DNA of 17,418 nt, from contig MERE01000198.1 of assembly GCA_001771975.1 (NCBI GenBank), forward strand, positions 1-17,418. Reading direction: 5' to 3'. The notes under the pieces were generated by a model, which was not told the DNA's origin, searched no databases, and saw only the letters and a program-made list of their open reading frames with translations. Below, one piece after another: positions 7,180 through 12,596 of this stretch; position 1 is the first letter of the stretch, and each line of letters begins with the position of its first letter. Both the position numbers and the translations under genes were made by a program. Origin of the DNA: Betaproteobacteria bacterium RIFCSPLOWO2_02_FULL_68_150. GTDB taxonomy: Bacteria > Pseudomonadota > Gammaproteobacteria > Burkholderiales > SG8-39.

Positions 7180-7494
7180 CTAGCCGGTCACGACGTCGTC
7201 AATGCGGATCTCGGTGAACCCTTGACGGTGTCCCTGGGATTTCTGGTAGTGCTTGCGGCGGCGCAGCTTGAAGATCGCCACCTTGTCGCCGCGCCCGTGC
7301 GCCACCACGGTGGCGTTGACGCGGGCACCCGTCACGAACGGCGCACCGACGCGTGCATCGTCGCCGTCGCCGACCATCAGCACCTGGTCGAACGAAATCG
7401 CCGCGCCGACTTGCGCCGGCAGGGATTCGACGCGCACCGCGTCGCCCGGTTTGACGCGGTACTGTTTGCCGCCGCTCTGGATCACTGCTTGCAT
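7180..7494 (-). CDS. rplU: 50S ribosomal protein bL21
   Basis: L21 is a 50S protein that binds 23S rRNA and contacts L20. The 104 residues start MQAVIQSGGKQYRV and contain the C-terminal signature KLRRRKHYQKSQGHRQ (76-91), which identifies bL21. It is the first gene of the rplU-rpmA-obgE-proB operon and is read from the promoter at 7530-7559 with a leader of roughly 29 bases. AGGGAA, eight bases before the ATG, is the likely ribosome binding site and lies in a small inverted repeat. It is divergent from ispB. Confidence 0.98.
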   Translation of the reverse strand: MQAVIQSGGKQYRVKPGDAVRVESLPAQVGAAISFDQVLMVGDGDDARVGAPFVTGARVNATVVAHGRGDKVAIFKLRRRKHYQKSQGHRQGFTEIRIDDVVTG

Positions 7495-7507
7495 GGGAAT
7501 CGTTCCC
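7495..7507 (-). promoter_or_regulatory. Small inverted repeat over the rplU ribosome binding site
   Basis: GGGAA-TCG-TTCCC is a perfect 5-bp inverted repeat immediately before the rplU ATG; on the minus strand its first arm forms most of the AGGGAA Shine-Dalgarno sequence. It could mask the site, but a 5-bp stem with a three-base loop may also be chance. Confidence 0.3.
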
Positions 7508-7529
7508 TATCGAGGCGTAAAGACTTGGA

Positions 7530-7559
7530 ATTATAGAAGATTTCAGGCTCGCTCGTCAA
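7530..7559 (-). promoter_or_regulatory. Sigma-70 promoter of rplU-rpmA
   Basis: Read on the minus strand, TTGACG (plus-strand 7554-7559, 5 of 6 to consensus) and a perfect TATAAT (plus-strand 7530-7535) are 18 bases apart. The start would fall near 7523, giving a leader of about 29 bases to rplU. It is the strongest promoter match noted in the window, as expected for a ribosomal protein operon. Confidence 0.85.
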
Positions 7560-7592
7560 AGCCCCCTATGCTAAGCTTCGCGCCCCGCACGC

Positions 7593-8561
7593 ATGGAAAC
7601 GCTTCCCTTCCTGGCACCGATCGCCGCGGACCTGCGTCGCGTCGACGAGGTGATCGGTGCCCGTCTTGAGTCCGACGTGCCGCTGGTGCGCCGGGTCGCG
7701 GAGTACATCGTAGCGGGCGGCGGCAAGCGGCTGCGCCCTGCCGTGATGCTGCTGGCTGCCGGGGCGTCCGGCTATTGCGGCGACGCGCGCTTCGAACTCG
7801 CGGCCGTGGTGGAATTCATCCACACCGCGACGCTGTTGCACGACGACGTGGTCGACGAGTCAGGATTGCGGCGCGGGCGCAAGACGGCCAATGCGGCATT
7901 CGGCAATGCGGCGTCGGTGTTGGTCGGCGATTTCCTGTATTCGCGCGCATTCCAGATGATGGTGCGGCTCGACAGCATGCGCGTGATGCACGTACTGGCG
8001 GACGCGACCAACACCATTGCCGAGGGCGAGGTGCTCCAGCTCATGAACTGCCACGACCCCGATGTGGCGGAGGCGGGCTATCTGAGCGTGATTCGCCGCA
8101 AGACGGCCAAGCTGTTCGAGGCGGCGGCGCGTCTCGGCGGGATCCTCGGCGGCGTGACCGGGGAGCTCGAGCGCGGCCTGGCGGACTACGGCATGCACGT
8201 CGGTACCGCCTTCCAGCTGACCGACGACGTTCTCGACTATTCGGGAAACTCTGGCGAGATCGGCAAGAGCCTGGGCGACGACCTGGCCGAGGGCAAGCCG
8301 ACGTTGCCGCTCATTCGCACCATGGCCGTGGGAACTGCGGAGCAGGCGGCGCTGGTGCGACAGGCCATCGTGGATGGCGGCCGCGGCGAATTTCGCCGGG
8401 TGCTTGCCGCGATCGAAGCCACCGCTGCACTCGGCTACACGCGCGAGATCGCGCGCGCCGAGCAGGATGCGGCCTGCCATGCGATCGCGCCGTTGGCGCC
8501 GTCGGCGTATCGGGATTCTCTGCTAGAATTGGCCGCCTTTTCCGTGGCGCGCCGCCACTAG
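7593..8561 (+). CDS. ispB: Octaprenyl diphosphate synthase (trans-polyprenyl synthase)
   Basis: IspB extends farnesyl diphosphate with isopentenyl diphosphate to make the C40 side chain of ubiquinone or menaquinone. The 322 residues contain GGGKRLRP (42-49), the first aspartate-rich motif LLHDDVVDES (81-90), the conserved GNAASVLVGDF (104-114), AEGEVLQLMN (143-152), and the second aspartate-rich motif DDVLD (211-215) followed by GKSLGDDLAEGKPTLP. The match to E. coli IspB is close throughout. Exact product length (octa- or nonaprenyl) cannot be read from sequence by eye. It is divergent from rplU, and no strong Shine-Dalgarno sequence precedes the ATG. tRNA-Pro begins 14 bases after the stop codon, so the tRNA may be processed from the same transcript. 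Confidence 0.96.
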   Translation: METLPFLAPIAADLRRVDEVIGARLESDVPLVRRVAEYIVAGGGKRLRPAVMLLAAGASGYCGDARFELAAVVEFIHTATLLHDDVVDESGLRRGRKTANAAFGNAASVLVGDFLYSRAFQMMVRLDSMRVMHVLADATNTIAEGEVLQLMNCHDPDVAEAGYLSVIRRKTAKLFEAAARLGGILGGVTGELERGLADYGMHVGTAFQLTDDVLDYSGNSGEIGKSLGDDLAEGKPTLPLIRTMAVGTAEQAALVRQAIVDGGRGEFRRVLAAIEATAALGYTREIARAEQDAACHAIAPLAPSAYRDSLLELAAFSVARRH

Positions 8562-8575
8562 CGCGTCACCGGCCT

Positions 8576-8652
8576 CGGGGTGTAGCTCAGCCTGGTAGAG
8601 TACTGCGTTCGGGACGCAGGAGTCGGAGGTTCAAATCCTCTCACCCCGACCA
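8576..8652 (+). tRNA. tRNA-Pro, anticodon CGG
   Basis: The 77-base gene folds as a full cloverleaf. The acceptor arms are CGGGGTG (8576-8582) and CACCCCG (8642-8648), followed by A and an encoded CCA (8650-8652). The anticodon stem is CTGCG/CGCAG with loop TTCGGGA; the anticodon CGG at 8610-8612 reads CCG codons. The T arm is GGAGGTTCAAATCCTC. CCG is expected to be a common proline codon in GC-rich genomes. The gene lies in the same direction as ispB and the downstream PP0621-pilSR genes. Confidence 0.97.
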
Positions 8653-8691
8653 TTTTCCCCCGCTTGCCGCAGCGCATCGCATAATCCGGGC

Positions 8692-8925
8692 ATGGGCCGC
8701 TTCATCCTCCTGGTCGTCGCGCTGTTCTTTCTGGTCTGGTTGGTGCGCAGCGCGCTCACCGGGCGCAAACCGCGCGGCGACGCGGATGCGCCGCCGCCGG
8801 GGCAGGCCGAGCTGGTGCAGTGCGCGCACTGCGGCATGCACCTGCCGCGCGCGGAGGCGCGCAGCGCCGGGGGGCGTACCTACTGCAGCGAGGAGCACTG
8901 GCGGCTGGGTCCGCGAGACGTTTGA
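8692..8925 (+). CDS. PP0621-family small membrane protein with a zinc-knuckle-like motif
   Basis: A 77-residue protein with one N-terminal membrane segment (about 4-20, ILLVVALFFLVWLV), a short basic and Pro-rich linker, and a cytoplasmic or periplasmic domain containing CAHCGMHLPRAEA (44-56) and YCSEEHW (64-70). C44, C47, C65 and H69 could bind one zinc. The pattern matches the PP0621 family, of unknown function, which commonly sits directly before pilS in betaproteobacteria. Its TGA overlaps the pilS ATG by one base (TGATG), so the two are translationally coupled and may work in the same process. That functional link is inference from position. No clear Shine-Dalgarno sequence precedes its ATG. 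Confidence 0.88.
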   Translation: MGRFILLVVALFFLVWLVRSALTGRKPRGDADAPPPGQAELVQCAHCGMHLPRAEARSAGGRTYCSEEHWRLGPRDV

Positions 8926-10517
8926 TGCACGCGCTGCCGCGTTACTCGGGACTCTTCGGGCACGACGAGCGCACGCCGGAGTCGTTCTGGGTATCGCTGC
9001 GGTACTTCAACCGCTATCGGATTGCGCTGGCGGGGCTCTTTCTCGGCATCGTGCTGGTCTACGGCGATGCGCTCAACCTGGGTTCGCACCGGCTGGATGC
9101 TTTTCGTGCGGTAAGCGTCGCCTATCTTGCCTTGGGCGCCGGATTCGAATGGCTGATGCGCCATTGGCGCGGGCGGTTCAACCTGCAGCTGTCGTGCCAC
9201 GTGTTCGTCGATATCGTCGCGATCACGCTGCTGATGTACGCAAGCGGAGGCATCCGCAGCGGGCTGGGCATGATGCTGCTGATTTCGCTCATCGGTGCTG
9301 CGCTGGTTGCGCCGCGCCGTCTGACGCTGCTCTATGCCGCGCTCGCCGCGATCGCGGTGCTGCTCGAACAAAGCCTCTGGGTGCTGGCGTTCGATGCGCC
9401 GACCGCGAACTACCTGCCGCCGGCCTTGCTCGCGATCGGCTGCTTCGCCGGCGCCAGCGTCACGAGCTGGCTGGCACAGCGCGTCGCGGTCAGCCAGATG
9501 CTCGCGCAGCAACGCGGGCGCGAGCTGGAAAGCCAGATGCGCGTCAGCCAGCGCATCATCGAAAGCATGCAGGATGGCGTTCTGGTGCTCGATCGCGACG
9601 GTCGCATTGCGCAGCACAATCCGAGGGCGCAGCGTCTGCTCGAGGCCGATACGATGATCGGCGAAGAGTTGGCGCCCCGGCTGCCGGGATTCGGCGCCGC
9701 CTGGCAGGCGTGGCGCGACCGGCGACCGGGGTCGCCCTGGTCGGATCTGGACATGGCGGGGCGAGGCCTTCGCGTGCGCTTCGTCGAAACCGGGGCCGAC
9801 TCGGAGTTCTGCGTGCTGTTCCTCGAGGACATCACGCGCTCGCGCGAGCAGGCGCAGCAGCTCAAGCTGGCCGCGCTCGGCAGGCTGACGGCGAACATTG
9901 CGCACGAGATCCGCAACCCCCTTTCGGCGATCAGCCATGCCAGCGAGCTGCTCGACGAGGACCGCGGCATCATGGATCGGGCGCGCCTGACGCGCATCGT
10001 GCGCGACAACACGCGCCGGCTGGAGCGGCTGGTGACCGATGTCCTGCAGCTCAGCCGGCGCGACCGCATGACACCGGACCGCATCGACCTCAAGGCGTGG
10101 TTGCCGACGTTCGTCGAGGAATTCTGCGCCATCGAGCAAGTTCCGCCGGCGCGCATCGCGTTGGACGCGGCGCAAGGCGCGGCAATCGAATTCGATCGCG
10201 AGCACCTTCGCCAGGTGCTCTGGAACCTGCTGCGCAATGCCGTGCGCTATGCCGGCGGCGGGCCGCGCAGCGTGCGCCTCGAACTGCGCACCATCGCCCA
10301 TCAAGTACAATTGAGCGTAATCGACAACGGCCCCGGCGTGCCCGCGGCGCAACAGGGGCAACTGTTCGAGCCCTTCTTCACCACCGATAGCAAGGGGACC
10401 GGGTTGGGGTTGTATCTTGCGCGTGAACTGTGCGCGACGAACCGCGCCCGGCTCGATTACGTCGACGACATGGCGGGAGCGCATTTCAGGATCCGGTTTC
10501 GCGAGGCGGCCCGATGA
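8925..10517 (+). CDS. pilS: PilS-type sensor histidine kinase
   Basis: This inner-membrane kinase would control type IV pilin transcription with PilR. The 530 residues have six membrane segments in the first 185 (around 32-50, 60-78, 90-107, 112-130, 133-153 and 163-183), as in Pseudomonas PilS, then a linker helix and a PAS domain (about 208-300, starting MQDGVLVLDRDGRI). The HisKA domain has the phosphorylated H327 in IAHEIRNPLSAI. The ATPase domain has LWNLLRNAV (432-440), DNGPGVP (467-473), LFEPFFTT (480-487) and GTGLGLYLARE (491-501). I chose the ATG at 8925, which overlaps the previous stop; starts further upstream lie inside the PP0621 gene in another frame. The pilR start overlaps its stop as ATGA. 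Confidence 0.93.
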   Translation: MHALPRYSGLFGHDERTPESFWVSLRYFNRYRIALAGLFLGIVLVYGDALNLGSHRLDAFRAVSVAYLALGAGFEWLMRHWRGRFNLQLSCHVFVDIVAITLLMYASGGIRSGLGMMLLISLIGAALVAPRRLTLLYAALAAIAVLLEQSLWVLAFDAPTANYLPPALLAIGCFAGASVTSWLAQRVAVSQMLAQQRGRELESQMRVSQRIIESMQDGVLVLDRDGRIAQHNPRAQRLLEADTMIGEELAPRLPGFGAAWQAWRDRRPGSPWSDLDMAGRGLRVRFVETGADSEFCVLFLEDITRSREQAQQLKLAALGRLTANIAHEIRNPLSAISHASELLDEDRGIMDRARLTRIVRDNTRRLERLVTDVLQLSRRDRMTPDRIDLKAWLPTFVEEFCAIEQVPPARIALDAAQGAAIEFDREHLRQVLWNLLRNAVRYAGGGPRSVRLELRTIAHQVQLSVIDNGPGVPAAQQGQLFEPFFTTDSKGTGLGLYLARELCATNRARLDYVDDMAGAHFRIRFREAAR

Positions 10518-11884
10518 AGCGCGGCGAGCGGCGCGCGGAGTCGCCACCAGCGCGCGTTCTGGTCGTCGACGACGAGCCGGACATTCGCGAACTGCTCGAG
10601 CTGACGCTGCTGCGCATGGGGCTGGGCGTCGAGGCGGTCGGCACGATCGGCGCCGCCAAGGAACAGCTGCGCGACGGTCATTTCAATCTCTGCCTCACCG
10701 ACATGCGGCTGCCCGATGGCGAGGGGCTCGAGCTGGTGCGTCACATCGCCGCCTTGCCCACGGATGTCCCGGTTGCCGTGATCACGGCCTACGGCAGCGC
10801 GGAAAACGCGGTCGCCGCGCTCAAGGCCGGCGCGTTCGACTATGTCTCGAAGCCGGTCGGGCTGGAACAGGTGCGGGCGCTGGTGCGCTCGGCACTGTCG
10901 CTGCCGGCGCGCGGCGAGCCGGCGTCGGAAGCCCAGTCGCTGCTGGGCGAGAGCCCGCCGCTCAGGGCCGTGCGCGGGACCATCGCCAAGCTCGCGCGCA
11001 CGCAGGCACCGGTGTACATCTCGGGCGAGTCGGGCAGCGGCAAGGAGCTCGCCGCGCGCCTGATTCACGTCAATGGCGCGCGCCGCGAGCGTCCGTTCGT
11101 GCCGGTGAACTGCGGCGCGATCCCCGAACCACTCATGGAAAGCGAGTTCTTCGGCTACCGCAAGGGCGCGTTCACCGGCGCCGACCAGGACCGCGACGGT
11201 TTCTTCCAGGCCGCGAACGGCGGCACCCTGTTCCTCGACGAAGTGGCGGACCTGCCGCTCGCCATGCAGGTGAAACTGCTGCGCGCCATCCAGGAAAAGC
11301 GCGTGCGTCAGGTGGGTGCGACGCAGGAGGAGCCGGTGGATGTGCGCATCATCAGCGCGACCCACCAGGTGCTGTCGGCGCTGGTGAATGCCGGCCGGTT
11401 CCGCCAGGACCTGTTCTACCGGCTCAACGTCATCGAGCTGAAGATGCCGCCGCTGCGGGAGTGCCGTGAGGACATACCGCTGATCGCCGCGGCGATCGTC
11501 GAACGCCTTGGCCGGCAGGGCGGTCGCAGCGGGGCGCGGCTCGCCCCGGATGCGGCGGCGGAGCTGGCACGCTACGGCTTTCCGGGCAACGTGCGCGAGC
11601 TCGAGAACATCCTGGAGCGTGCGCTCGCGCTTTCCGCCCTCGACGAGATCGGCGTCGCGGACTTGAGCCTCGACCCGCTCGCCGAGGTCGAGCCCGGGTC
11701 CGCAGAATCGCTGCTGCAGTATCTGGACGGCGTCGAGCGCCGGGCGATCCTCGAGGCGTTGACCAAGACCGGATTCAACCGCACCGCCGCGGCGAAGATC
11801 CTCGGCATCACGTTTCGCGCGCTGCGCTACCGGATGCAGCGCCTCGGCATCCGCGGGCCGGATCCGGGAGGGCGCGCAGCCTGA
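10514..11884 (+). CDS. pilR: PilR-type sigma-54-dependent response regulator
   Basis: The partner of PilS, which activates sigma-54 promoters such as that of pilA. The 456 residues are a receiver domain (about 12-130; acidic pair D19 D20, phosphorylation site D63 in LTDMRLPDG, T91, K113), an AAA+ domain (about 142-380) with Walker A GESGSGKE (171-178), the sigma-54 contact loop GAFTGA (218-223) and Walker B LFLDE (239-243), and a Fis-type helix-turn-helix at the C terminus (GFNRTAAAKILGITFRALRY, 420-439). The ATG at 10514 overlaps the pilS stop as ATGA. Its own stop overlaps the proposed CTG start of ampD in the same way. No pilin gene lies in the window, so the target is elsewhere. Confidence 0.94.
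   Translation: MKRGERRAESPPARVLVVDDEPDIRELLELTLLRMGLGVEAVGTIGAAKEQLRDGHFNLCLTDMRLPDGEGLELVRHIAALPTDVPVAVITAYGSAENAVAALKAGAFDYVSKPVGLEQVRALVRSALSLPARGEPASEAQSLLGESPPLRAVRGTIAKLARTQAPVYISGESGSGKELAARLIHVNGARRERPFVPVNCGAIPEPLMESEFFGYRKGAFTGADQDRDGFFQAANGGTLFLDEVADLPLAMQVKLLRAIQEKRVRQVGATQEEPVDVRIISATHQVLSALVNAGRFRQDLFYRLNVIELKMPPLRECREDIPLIAAAIVERLGRQGGRSGARLAPDAAAELARYGFPGNVRELENILERALALSALDEIGVADLSLDPLAEVEPGSAESLLQYLDGVERRAILEALTKTGFNRTAAAKILGITFRALRYRMQRLGIRGPDPGGRAA
11866..11871 (+). promoter_or_regulatory. Shine-Dalgarno GGGAGG supporting a CTG start for ampD
   Basis: GGGAGG at the 3' end of pilR is nine bases from CTG at 11881 but more than fifty from the next usable start, GTG at 11926. 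It therefore supports translation beginning at the CTG, whose last two bases overlap the pilR stop codon in CTGA. Confidence 0.6.
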
Positions 11885-12426
11885 CGCGGTTCTGGCGCGG
11901 CGGCGTACTGGACGCGGCGCGCTTCGTGCCGTCGCCCAACTGCGACGCGCGGCCGCCGCGCAGCGCGGTCACCTTGCTGGTGCTGCATGCGATCAGCCTG
12001 CCGCGCGGCCAGTTCGGCGGCGATGCGGTGGAGCGCCTGTTCAGCAACCGTCTCGATGCTGCGGCGCACGCTTCGTTCCGCGGTCTCGAGCGCTTGCGCG
12101 TCTCGGCGCATTTCCTGGTGCGGCGCGACGGCACGCTGATCCAGTTCGTCCCGATCCAGCGGCGGGCGTGGCACGCGGGAGTTTCGCGCTGGCGCGGCCG
12201 CGCGCGCTGCAACGACTTCTCCGTCGGCGTCGAACTCGAAGGTACCGACGACGGCGCGTTCAGCGCGGCTCAGTACGCCGGCCTCGGCGTTCTGGTGCCC
12301 GCGCTGCGCGCCGCGCTGCCGATCCGCGAGATCGCGGCGCACAGCGACATCGCGCCGGGCCGCAAGACCGATCCCGGCAGCGCTTTCGACTGGCTGCGCC
12401 TGCTCGCCGGATTGGCGCGCGCCTGA
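11881..12426 (+). CDS. ampD: N-acetyl-anhydromuramyl-L-alanine amidase, cytoplasmic
   Basis: AmpD cleaves the stem peptide from imported 1,6-anhydro-MurNAc peptides, recycling cell wall and keeping AmpR-type beta-lactamase control off. With a CTG start the protein has 181 residues (E. coli 183) and no signal peptide, as expected for the cytoplasmic enzyme. Zinc ligands are H36 (LLVLHAISLP), H154 (AAHSDIAPGRKTDPG) and D164; the catalytic glutamate is E118 in VGVELEGTD. RVSAHFLVRRDGT (73-85) and RAWHAGVS (95-102) are typical. There is no ATG near the 5' end. A GTG at 11926 would delete GGVLDAARF, which aligns with the first residues of E. coli AmpD, so I favour CTG at 11881 with GGGAGG upstream and a 4-base overlap with pilR. 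The start is inferred; the enzyme identity is firm. Confidence 0.9.
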   Translation: MTRFWRGGVLDAARFVPSPNCDARPPRSAVTLLVLHAISLPRGQFGGDAVERLFSNRLDAAAHASFRGLERLRVSAHFLVRRDGTLIQFVPIQRRAWHAGVSRWRGRARCNDFSVGVELEGTDDGAFSAAQYAGLGVLVPALRAALPIREIAAHSDIAPGRKTDPGSAFDWLRLLAGLARA

Positions 12427-12438
12427 AGCGCGCGCGCC
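12414..12438 (+). other. GC-only hairpin overlapping the end of ampD
   Basis: GGCGCGCGC (12414-12422) can pair with GCGCGCGCC (12430-12438) around a seven-base loop that contains the ampD stop codon. A T10 tract follows 22 bases later, too far for a normal intrinsic terminator. It may slow or help end pilSR-ampD transcription, or be a by-product of base composition. Confidence 0.3.
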
Positions 12439-12455
12439 CATCGCGTTGTGGTAGC

Positions 12456-12484
12456 TTGCATTTTTTTTTTGCCGCGAGTACATT
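12456..12484 (+). promoter_or_regulatory. Candidate promoter of nrdAB
   Basis: TTGCAT at 12456-12461 and TACATT at 12479-12484 are 17 bases apart, with three and four matches to the sigma-70 consensus. The predicted start near 12491 falls inside the first NrdR-type box, which is where a repressor would act. The spacer is largely a run of T. It is supported mainly by its position relative to the boxes. Confidence 0.4.
12461..12470 (+). repeat. T10 homopolymer in the nrdA upstream region
   Basis: Ten consecutive T bases stand out in this GC-rich sequence. They fall between the candidate -35 and -10 elements of nrdA, where a change in length would alter promoter spacing. Confidence 0.9.
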
Positions 12485-12488
12485 GCGT

Positions 12489-12504
12489 GCACTAGAGATA
12501 GTTC
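12489..12504 (+). promoter_or_regulatory. NrdR-type box 1
   Basis: GCACTAGAGATAGTTC matches the published NrdR palindrome acaCwAtATaTwGtgt at 8 of the 10 core positions (CTAGAGATAG). NrdR is the ATP/dATP-sensing repressor of ribonucleotide reductase genes. The box overlaps the predicted nrdA transcription start. Confidence 0.7.
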
Positions 12505-12519
12505 GCCATCTGATTGCAG

Positions 12520-12535
12520 GTACTAGATGTTGTGG
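12520..12535 (+). promoter_or_regulatory. NrdR-type box 2
   Basis: GTACTAGATGTTGTGG matches the NrdR palindrome at 8 of the 10 core positions (CTAGATGTTG). It starts 31 bases after box 1, leaving 15 bases between them; this is the three-helical-turn spacing typical of paired NrdR boxes, which makes both calls stronger than either alone. Confidence 0.7.
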
Positions 12536-12596
12536 TCGAGACCGGGACTGGCGAGACTGCCCGGTGCAGTTGAACACAGGAGAGGGGAAGTCAGGC

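Noticed and set aside
7775..10390. An 871-codon open frame crossing ispB, tRNA-Pro and pilS
   Set aside because: It runs through a tRNA gene and two well-supported genes in another frame; the Arg/Ala-rich translation is a composition artefact.
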